This document shows positions 1 to 4,544 of a stretch of 5,275 nt of DNA, piece by piece. A program made the translations under genes and the position numbers. This DNA is from JBBRSC01 sp038245795 (lineage in GTDB: Bacteria > Actinomycetota > Acidimicrobiia > Acidimicrobiales > Microtrichaceae). The stretch is taken from assembly GCA_038245795.1 (NCBI GenBank), contig JBBRSC010000236.1, positions 1 through 5,275 of the forward strand, read 5' to 3'. The notes under the pieces were generated by a model that saw only the letters and a program-made list of their open reading frames with translations, was not told the origin of the DNA and did not search any database. The number at the start of each line of letters is the position of its first letter. Within the stretch, counting starts at the first letter, position 1.

Positions 1-234
1 CCAGATGAGCTTGCGTCGTCGTGGCTTCGGTGCCGTTCCCGGCGCGGGCGGAGGCGCCATCGTCGACGTCGAAGCAGCAGCGGGAGTCGGAGCGTCGATG
101 ACCGGTTCGGACCTCAACGCGTCGGTCGTGATCGTTGGTTCGGCGGTGCCACCAAGCTCGCCCGGTGTGGGACTGTCGCTCGGTGTGGACGGGTCAATCG
201 GGTTCGTGTTTTCGGCATCGGATGTATCGCTCAT
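1..234 (-). CDS. N-terminal part of an unidentified protein, possibly membrane-anchored (runs off left edge)
   Basis: Reading leftward from ATG at 234, the frame stays open for 78 codons to the window edge, so the C-terminal part is missing. The visible sequence begins MSDTSDAENTNPIDPSTPSD, continues as a low-complexity stretch rich in Pro, Thr, Ser and Ala with scattered acidic residues, and ends in a basic cluster, KPRRRKLIW (residues 70-78). An acidic/proline-rich disordered head followed by an Arg/Lys cluster and hydrophobic residues is common in actinobacterial proteins just before a first transmembrane helix. That helix would lie outside the window, so membrane location is inference. 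No domain is recognisable and no function is assigned. The gene is divergent from the transporter at 364. A plus-strand reading of the same bases is open too, but begins and ends without family resemblance. There is no clear Shine-Dalgarno before the ATG; a weak promoter placed for leaderless translation is listed separately. Confidence 0.6.
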   Translation of the reverse strand, partial: MSDTSDAENTNPIDPSTPSDSPTPGELGGTAEPTITTDALRSEPVIDAPTPAAASTSTMAPPPAPGTAPKPRRRKLIW

Positions 235-239
235 GGGTT

Positions 240-291
240 CAAGATTCGGTCAGGGATGTGAGCCCGACCAACGATCTCTCGAAGAATCTTG
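240..291. repeat. Spaced 8-bp inverted repeat in the divergent intergenic region
   Basis: CAAGATTC at 240-247 and its exact reverse complement GAATCTTG at 284-291 are separated by 36 bases, between the divergent starts at 234 and 364. The left arm includes the proposed -10 element of the leftward gene. It could be a pair of half-sites for a regulator or a coincidence; an 8-bp match alone does not decide. Confidence 0.3.
242..271 (-). promoter_or_regulatory. Weak candidate promoter for the leftward gene, possibly leaderless
   Basis: On the minus strand, TTGGTC (271-266) and GAATCT (247-242) are separated by 18 bases. GAATCT keeps only the A at position 2 and the T at position 6 of a TAnnnT -10 box. 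It ends 7 bases before the ATG at 234, so transcription would start at or next to the start codon, as in the leaderless mRNAs common in Actinobacteria. The match is poor and could be chance. Confidence 0.22.
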
Positions 292-313
292 TAAGAGTCC
301 GAGGGAATTCGCA

Positions 314-339
314 GTGGTGGGCAGGATCCACCCGACCAC
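314..339 (+). promoter_or_regulatory. Imperfect hairpin upstream of the transporter gene
   Basis: GTGGTGGG at 314-321 can pair with CCCGACCAC at 331-339, giving eight base pairs with a single bulged G at 334 and a 9-base loop. It sits directly before the perfect hairpin at 342-361, so a transcript starting upstream would fold two adjacent stems before the start codon. Function is unknown. It is too GC-rich and lacks the U-tract of a simple terminator. Confidence 0.25.
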
Positions 340-341
340 CG

Positions 342-361
342 CTGTAGCCGCTCGGCTACAG
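342..361. promoter_or_regulatory. Perfect inverted repeat abutting the transporter start: candidate TetR operator or translation-blocking hairpin
   Basis: CTGTAGCC (342-349) and GGCTACAG (354-361) are exact reverse complements around a 4-base centre, GCTC. The last base of the right arm is the G of a possible GTG start at 361, and ATG follows at 364. Operators of TetR-family proteins are typically inverted repeats of about this size close to the gene they control. The transporter is followed by a TetR gene, so autoregulation is a reasonable inference. As RNA, the stem would cover the position where a ribosome-binding site should be; no Shine-Dalgarno is visible here. Confidence 0.45.
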
Positions 362-363
362 TG

Positions 364-1083
364 ATGGCGGTGCTGATCGTCCTGGAACTCTGCGTCGTGG
401 CGTTGGCAGCCGTCGTGCAAGGCATCTCCGGCTTCGGATTCGCCGTGGTCGCGGTACCGCTCGTCGCCTACCTCAACGGTCTCGACCATGCCATCGCCCT
501 TGGCGGCATGCTTGGGCTCTGGGCGTCGCTCAATACCGTACGAACCTCCCGAGCTGACATCCGTTGGCCCATCGTCGTCGCCATCCTTCGCGGCTCAGCC
601 GTCGGCATCCCCGTCGGACTGGTTGCGCTGCACCTGGTCGACACCCGTCAGCTGACCGTCACGACCGGCATCACGGTGCTCGTCGCCACCGCCGCTCTGG
701 CATTCGGGCTCCAAGTCCGATGCACCCACCCCATGGCCCAGAGCGCCACCGGCGTGCTGTCCGGCGTCCTCGGTGCCTGCACCGGCATGACCGGACCGCC
801 CGTGGTGGTTGGGCTGCGAGGCGCCGATCTCGACGCACGCGCCATGCGCGCCACGATTGCCTTCACGCTCGGCATGAGCGGAGCGGTCATCCTGGTCTCG
901 CGTTCCCTCATGGGTCACGTCCACCTCGACGTCCTTCCCGTTGTGGCGCTCGGACTTCCCGCCGTCTGGCTCGGCAACACCTTGGGTCAATGGATCTTCG
1001 GTCGGGTCAGCGGACGCACCTATTCGGCCGTCGTGATTGCGCTGCTCGGTCTCAGCGGCGTCGTGGCCCTCATTCCCAAGTGA
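364..1083 (+). CDS. TauE/SafE (TSUP) family membrane transporter
   Basis: This encodes a very hydrophobic protein of 239 residues, about the usual size for the TSUP (TauE/SafE, sulfite exporter-like) family. The family moves sulfur-containing anions or organic acids across the cytoplasmic membrane; the substrate here cannot be told from sequence. Counting from a GTG at 361 as residue 1, the protein shows the internal duplication typical of the family. One glycine motif, QGISGFGFA (20-28), lies in the first helix, and a second, SGVLGACTGMTGPPVV (134-149), opens the second half. Hydrophobic segments run through both halves, and the C-terminus ends shortly after a last helix around residues 221-238. 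The start could be GTG 361 or ATG 364. I chose the ATG because the GTG shares a base with the hairpin stem; neither has a Shine-Dalgarno. The downstream TetR gene begins at or just after the stop, suggesting one operon and a transporter controlled by that repressor. Confidence 0.88.
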   Translation: MAVLIVLELCVVALAAVVQGISGFGFAVVAVPLVAYLNGLDHAIALGGMLGLWASLNTVRTSRADIRWPIVVAILRGSAVGIPVGLVALHLVDTRQLTVTTGITVLVATAALAFGLQVRCTHPMAQSATGVLSGVLGACTGMTGPPVVVGLRGADLDARAMRATIAFTLGMSGAVILVSRSLMGHVHLDVLPVVALGLPAVWLGNTLGQWIFGRVSGRTYSAVVIALLGLSGVVALIPK

Positions 1084-1097
1084 GCACTGATTCCCCG

Positions 1098-1703
1098 ATG
1101 AGCACGACGTCTCCAACCGACGCCGGCCCACCCCGCGGGCGAGACGAAGTGCGCGCTGCCATCATCGATGCCGCCACTCGTCTGATGGCCGAGCGGGGGC
1201 CGTCCGTCTCCACCCGCGAGATCGCCGCCGAAGCCGGGGTGAATCGCGGCCTGCTCCATCGCCACGTCGGATCGAAGGAGGCTCTGATCGCTGAGGTCCT
1301 CAAGTCCGGTGCTGAACGATTCGCCGAGACCATCGGAACCTCGCCCGTCGAGACCCTGAGCGGGCTCGTCGGATCCATGTTCGCCGAGGGCGACGACGCC
1401 GAGCCACTGACCCGCTTGATCGCCTGGGTCATTCTCGAGGGTGCTGGCTCGGCAGCGCTCGCCGAGACCCCCCTTGTACTCCAACACATCCGCAACCTCA
1501 TGATCGAGCACGCTGGAGGTCGATCTGACACGACTCCGGAAATGGCGACCGCGCTGTTGATGGCCGCGCTCATGGGATGGCAGCTGTTCGCACCGGCGCT
1601 GCTCCCGATGCTCGGCGGCGATCGCGATCCAGCCACATCACGCCGCGAGTTGGAATCAGTGGCGGAGCTACTCGGCTCGCACGTCATGGCCCGCAGCCTG
1701 TGA
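1098..1703 (+). CDS. TetR/AcrR-family transcriptional regulator
   Basis: This encodes a 201-residue protein, the usual length for TetR repressors. The N-terminal DNA-binding domain covers about residues 16-63. A first helix (EVRAAIIDAATRLMAERG) is followed by the helix-turn-helix STREIAAEAGVNRGLLHRHV (38-57) and the characteristic GSKEALIAEVL at 58-68. The rest is helical and poorly conserved, as expected for a ligand-binding and dimerisation domain; the inducer is not predictable. The start is uncertain. ATG 1098 gives a short disordered lead before helix 1. An in-frame GTG at 1080 overlaps the transporter stop as GTGA, a classic coupled arrangement, and would add six residues. Tight linkage to the TSUP transporter suggests that it controls that operon, perhaps through the palindrome at 342-361. 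Similar pairs typically export a compound that the regulator senses. Confidence 0.88.
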   Translation: MSTTSPTDAGPPRGRDEVRAAIIDAATRLMAERGPSVSTREIAAEAGVNRGLLHRHVGSKEALIAEVLKSGAERFAETIGTSPVETLSGLVGSMFAEGDDAEPLTRLIAWVILEGAGSAALAETPLVLQHIRNLMIEHAGGRSDTTPEMATALLMAALMGWQLFAPALLPMLGGDRDPATSRRELESVAELLGSHVMARSL

Positions 1704-1730
1704 GGGTCGTCACCATTTCAGGTGTGTTGT

Positions 1731-1757
1731 ACGGCTGATTCCCTGCACGATCAGCGT
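1731..1757. terminator. Weak hairpin between convergent genes, possible bidirectional terminator
   Basis: GCTGAT (1734-1739) and ATCAGC (1750-1755) form a 6-bp stem around a 10-base loop. With G1733 bulged, A1731-C1732 can also pair with G1756-T1757. It lies in the 62-base gap between the ends of the TetR gene and the oxidoreductase gene, where transcripts converge. No U-run follows on either strand, so intrinsic termination would be inefficient. Confidence 0.28.
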
Positions 1758-1765
1758 TGATCCCG

Positions 1766-2869
1766 TCAACGGCCCGGCTTCGACGTCCGCCCTTCAAAAC
1801 GGCTGGGATCGCGGCGGAGTCGATACTCGACCAGCGTCGTCTCGAGCTGGTCGGGCGTCGCGCCGTGGCAGATCACACCATCGGCTCCGGCGTCGAATTG
1901 TTCGCTGATACGCAGCGCGCAGTGCTGCGGCGTACCGACAGCTGATGCCGCGATCCAATGTGCAGGAATCAGCGTTGCGATGTGACGGAGCTGATCGATC
2001 GTGGCCGTGGCATCGATGGCGCCGGTCATCGCTGCCACGACATCGTCAGCACGGAACTTCTCGAGCGGCGCCCGGTCCCAGCCATTGGCGGCGAGCAGGA
2101 GATCGCCGTAGGCCTGGCAATAGGTGGCGAGCCGCCCGACGACGCTACGGAGTTGGTCGTCCTCATCGCGATCCGCAATGGTCGCCAGAACCGACCAGAC
2201 CTTCACCGATGCTGGGTCCTTGCCAGCGGCCTCCGCTCCAGCACGGATCTCGCGGACGCAGCGCGCCAGCGTCTCGTCCGAGAAGAATGTGTGCAGGATC
2301 ACCCCATCGCACTGGGCACCGGCAAAGCGCATCGATTTGGGTCCCAACGCTGCCATCAGCACCGGGATGTCCTCATCGAAGTCCGCCCCCAGCGACAGAT
2401 ATGGATACGACCCCGCCGGTCCGTCGTGACCGAAGATCGTCTCGCCAGCCCAGAGTCGCCGCCAGATGCCGATGACGTCTTCCATCTGAGCGAAGGTCAC
2501 ACGAGGCGCCCCAATGGCGTCGAAGAGAAAGTCGAACCCACGTCCGATCCCGAGGGAGAAACGGCCGTTCGAGAGTCGGTGCACCGTCGCCCCCCACGCG
2601 GCGGTCACCAGCGGATGGCGAGTGTTGTGATTGGTCACGCCGGTGGCAACGCCGAGCTGCGACGTCACGGCTGCCGCGGCGCCCGTCAACGACGCAGCCT
2701 CCTTCACGTTGAATCGCTCGGATACGAAGACCGACCCGAGCCCGATGGCCTCGGCGCGCCGACACTCATCGAGGAGATCCCGGGGGGACGTGGTGTGGCC
2801 GGCCAACCCGTAGAACCCGAGCTCGACCAGTTGCGGAAGGTCCGTCTCGGGACCGCGTGGTGTCGTCAC
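1766..2869 (-). CDS. LLM-class (luciferase-like) F420-type flavin-dependent oxidoreductase, TIGR03857-like
   Basis: This encodes a 367-residue TIM-barrel oxidoreductase of the luciferase-like monooxygenase superfamily. Members use FMN or coenzyme F420 for hydride transfer or oxygenation of small organic substrates in the cytosol. Visible family features are ELGFYGLAGHTTSP near the N-terminus (16-29), SVFVSERFNVKEAA (46-59) on an early barrel strand, and the cofactor-binding GRFSLGIGRGFDFLFDA (102-118). Further along come RRLWAGETIFGHDGPAG (137-153), LMAALGPKSMRFAG (171-184), and GTPQHCALRISEQFDAGADG (312-331) near the end. The combination resembles the F420-dependent subfamily I remember as TIGR03857 (MSMEG_2249 type). 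That assignment is from memory, and the substrate is unknown. The start is GTG 2869: an in-frame stop lies 16 codons upstream with no other good start codon between, and conserved sequence begins soon after. It is last in the leftward cluster, 54 bases after the VOC gene, so co-transcription is likely. Confidence 0.9.
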   Translation of the reverse strand: MTTPRGPETDLPQLVELGFYGLAGHTTSPRDLLDECRRAEAIGLGSVFVSERFNVKEAASLTGAAAAVTSQLGVATGVTNHNTRHPLVTAAWGATVHRLSNGRFSLGIGRGFDFLFDAIGAPRVTFAQMEDVIGIWRRLWAGETIFGHDGPAGSYPYLSLGADFDEDIPVLMAALGPKSMRFAGAQCDGVILHTFFSDETLARCVREIRAGAEAAGKDPASVKVWSVLATIADRDEDDQLRSVVGRLATYCQAYGDLLLAANGWDRAPLEKFRADDVVAAMTGAIDATATIDQLRHIATLIPAHWIAASAVGTPQHCALRISEQFDAGADGVICHGATPDQLETTLVEYRLRRDPSRFEGRTSKPGR

Positions 2870-2923
2870 CTGATCAACGGTAGCGGCGCCGAACAGACGA
2901 TCTAGCTCGTTCCGTCCGGCCGG

Positions 2924-4012
2924 TCAGACGCTTGGTGGATGAAGGTCGTTACCAGCCGGGTATGGACCGGGTGCGGCCTGGACCAGCGTGAACGGCTCGC
3001 TGGCTGGACCGTGGCACGTCGATGTACGCCACGCCGCGGGTCCAACGGGATCACTGGCAGTTCCGCCCATCTCGCGGACCAGCTCGACTGATGCATCGAG
3101 GTCGTCAGCGATGAAACACACCGACAGCGCCTGTGGCCCGAGCGAGCCCGGGAAGTTGGTGTTGAGGAGATGCACGCCTCCTTCGGATCCCGGATCTGAC
3201 GTCTCCCAGCCGAAGAGGCGCTCGTAGAAGTGCACGCTGTCGCCGAGATCTGGCACCGGCAGCGTGACGTAGGCCAACTCGCCGTTGCGTCGCCGCGCCT
3301 GGCTGGGCACGACCGGTGAACCGACCGCTGCGGTGACCGTGAACCCGTCGGCCCGGTCGTTGATCTCGTCGGTCGACGGCATCTCCGGCAGTGGCGTCGA
3401 CACGATCCACCGATGACCCCACGGATCACGAATGGCTCCCTGGAGCGACCCATGCACCTGCTCGGTGACTTCGCGCTCAATGGTGGCGCCGGCGACCTTG
3501 GCCCGCCCGACTGTGACGGCGGCATCGGGTACCTCATAGTGCAGTGTCACGGGGGTTCCGCCCAGCGACAACGGACCGACAAAGCCCATCTCCGGATACT
3601 CATCGGCCAACATCAGAGTGGTTGACCCGAATTGGAGCTCGGCGTGGCCAACCCGGCTGTCATCGCCAACGTAGATGTCGCCGATCGGGACGGCGCCGAG
3701 CACGTCGACATAGAAGGCAATCGCCTCCCGCGCATCGCTCACGATGAGATACGGCGACACGGAGGGGAGCGGTGGTACTGACATATTGGTCTCCTGCTGG
3801 CTGATTGTTGTCGTGGGAGTTGTTGTCGTGGGAGTTGTTGTCGTGCGAGTCGCGAGGTGATCCGCCACGGTGAAATCGGGGTTCTGGACGGACCGATTGA
3901 GTCGCGATGCGAGTCGCGTCCGAAGGCTGTCGACGAAGACCCCGTCCGGTTCGACATCCATCGCCGGCAATATTGCTGCCAGCTGAGCGAAGGGATCGGT
4001 GGGTTCAGCCAT
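2924..4012 (-). CDS. Two-domain VOC (glyoxalase/PhnB-like) protein with an extra N-terminal segment, partner of the ECF sigma factor
   Basis: This encodes 362 residues in four parts. Residues 1-50 are a charged helical segment (PFAQLAAILPAMD, then VFVDSLRTRLASRLNRS) of a kind I recall at the N-terminus of proteins encoded beside actinobacterial ECF sigma genes. Residues 56-69 form a Thr/Pro linker encoded by a tandem repeat. VOC domain 1 spans about 85-205: SPYLIVSDAREAIAFYVDVLGA, GHAELQFGSTTLMLADEYPE (122-141) and RDPWGHRWIVS (195-205), close to PhnB/glyoxalase-fold proteins. VOC domain 2 spans about 246-347: LAYVTLPVPDLGDSVHFYERLFGW to EPFTLVQAAPG. VOC domains bind metals or small ligands and serve as lyases, dioxygenases, resistance or binding proteins; the activity here is unknown. 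The ATG at 4012 overlaps the sigma stop by 8 bases and has GGAG seven bases upstream. Met77 (ATG 3784) has an even better ribosome-binding site, so a 286-residue VOC-only product is possible. An anti-sigma-like role is inference. Confidence 0.82.
   Translation of the reverse strand: MAEPTDPFAQLAAILPAMDVEPDGVFVDSLRTRLASRLNRSVQNPDFTVADHLATRTTTTPTTTTPTTTISQQETNMSVPPLPSVSPYLIVSDAREAIAFYVDVLGAVPIGDIYVGDDSRVGHAELQFGSTTLMLADEYPEMGFVGPLSLGGTPVTLHYEVPDAAVTVGRAKVAGATIEREVTEQVHGSLQGAIRDPWGHRWIVSTPLPEMPSTDEINDRADGFTVTAAVGSPVVPSQARRRNGELAYVTLPVPDLGDSVHFYERLFGWETSDPGSEGGVHLLNTNFPGSLGPQALSVCFIADDLDASVELVREMGGTASDPVGPAAWRTSTCHGPASEPFTLVQAAPGPYPAGNDLHPPSV
3782..3795 (-). promoter_or_regulatory. Strong internal Shine-Dalgarno and ATG inside the VOC fusion gene
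   Basis: On the minus strand AGGAG (3795-3791) lies six bases before an in-frame ATG (3784-3782) that encodes Met77 of the VOC protein. The spacing and the match to the 16S rRNA tail are near ideal and better than the sites seen before most other starts in this window. Initiation here would give MSVPPLPSVSPYLIV..., which is exactly where the first VOC domain begins. It either makes a second, shorter product or marks the true start of an originally separate VOC gene. Confidence 0.6.
3805..3849 (-). repeat. Three tandem 15-bp repeats encoding a Thr/Pro linker
   Basis: The plus-strand unit TTGTTGTCGTGGGAG occurs at 3805-3819 and 3820-3834, and again at 3835-3849 with one change (G to C at 3846). 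The unit is five codons long and in phase with the VOC gene, giving repeated TTTTP blocks at residues 57-69. Gain or loss of a unit would keep the frame, so linker length could vary between strains. The repeat sits exactly between the N-terminal segment and the internal ribosome-binding site. Confidence 0.9.
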
Positions 4013-4544
4013 GGTCAGGCTCCGAGCGTTCGTCGGTCAGTTCTACGTAGCGTCCACGAAACGAAGTGCGCGCCCGAACCAGCAGCGACTCCGCCGCGTC
4101 GACCGTGCGGCCGAGGTCGTCGGCCACCTCGGCCACGGAGCGACCATCCACATAGCGAAAGATCAACGCCGCGCGATGCGATGGACTCATCCCTGCGAGC
4201 ACTGACCGTGCGAGTTCCGCTTCGAGCACCCCATCCCAAGGGTCATCGATGTGGCGGATTGGTTCGGCGATCACTGCATGAAGCCGTCGCTGCTCTCGGG
4301 CCTCTCGTCGCCAGTGATCGGCCAGCTTGTGACGCGCCACCCCAATGAGCCACGCCACCGTGACCGCTGGAATCGCACCCCGCTCGGCGGCATCGCACGC
4401 CGCCAGGAAGGTCTCGGCACAGAGATCCTCAGCGATGGCCGTCGATGGGCACCGGGCACGCAGGTAGCGGTACACGTCGCAGACGGCGGCGTCGTACAGC
4501 GCCAGTAGTGCTGCTCCCTGATCGATCTGCGGTTCGGCGGCCAC
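4005..4544 (-). CDS. ECF (extracytoplasmic function) RNA polymerase sigma factor, sigma-70 family
   Basis: This encodes 179 residues, the normal size of a minimal two-domain ECF sigma factor that directs RNA polymerase to a small regulon. Region 2 covers about residues 14-80. It includes AEDLCAETFLAACD (38-51), which contacts core polymerase, and AWLIGVARHKLADHWRRE (64-81), which reads the -10 element. Region 4 covers about 112-163: MSPSHRAALIFRYVDGRSVAEVADDLGRTVDAAESLLVRAR, the helix-turn-helix for the -35 element. There is no C-terminal SnoaL or TPR extension, so it is neither ECF41- nor ECF42-like. The start is GTG 4544: an in-frame TGA lies just upstream and no later start keeps region 2. 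It has no good Shine-Dalgarno. It overlaps the amidohydrolase frame by 116 bases and the VOC gene by 8 (ATGGCTGA), implying translational coupling with the VOC partner. No standard anti-sigma gene is adjacent. Confidence 0.9.
   Translation of the reverse strand: MAAEPQIDQGAALLALYDAAVCDVYRYLRARCPSTAIAEDLCAETFLAACDAAERGAIPAVTVAWLIGVARHKLADHWRREAREQRRLHAVIAEPIRHIDDPWDGVLEAELARSVLAGMSPSHRAALIFRYVDGRSVAEVADDLGRTVDAAESLLVRARTSFRGRYVELTDERSEPDHG

Noticed and set aside
5..364. Plus-strand open frame of 119 codons at the left edge
   Set aside because: It is rich in Gly/Val/Ser with no family resemblance and runs opposite a minus-strand frame with a typical disordered N-terminus and basic cluster. It is best read as a shadow in GC-rich DNA.
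564..1097. Long upstream extension of the TetR frame through the transporter gene
   Set aside because: The translation is Arg/His/Pro-rich noise overlapping the TSUP gene. The TetR domain starts only after about 1098, so the extension is a fortuitous open frame.
1070..1687. 205-codon minus-strand open frame opposite the TetR gene
   Set aside because: It is antisense to a clear TetR protein and has Ser/Arg/Ala-rich composition without any motif.
1958..2905. 315-codon plus-strand open frame
   Set aside because: It lies entirely antisense to the well-supported luciferase-like oxidoreductase. Its Arg/Pro/His-rich translation shows no domain and reflects third-position GC bias.
2914..2928. CCGGCCGG palindrome in the 54-base gap before the oxidoreductase gene
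   Set aside because: It is an 8-base GC self-complement of a kind expected often in such DNA. It has no loop or U-tract, so it is not supported as a terminator or operator.
2902..3537. 211-codon minus-strand frame overlapping the VOC gene
   Set aside because: It is the same strand but a different frame. The translation is Arg/Ser/Cys-rich, while the other frame shows two intact VOC domains.
3805..3849. Possible CRISPR or other array at the tandem repeat
   Set aside because: The units are directly adjacent without spacers and lie in frame inside a coding sequence, so it is a coding minisatellite.
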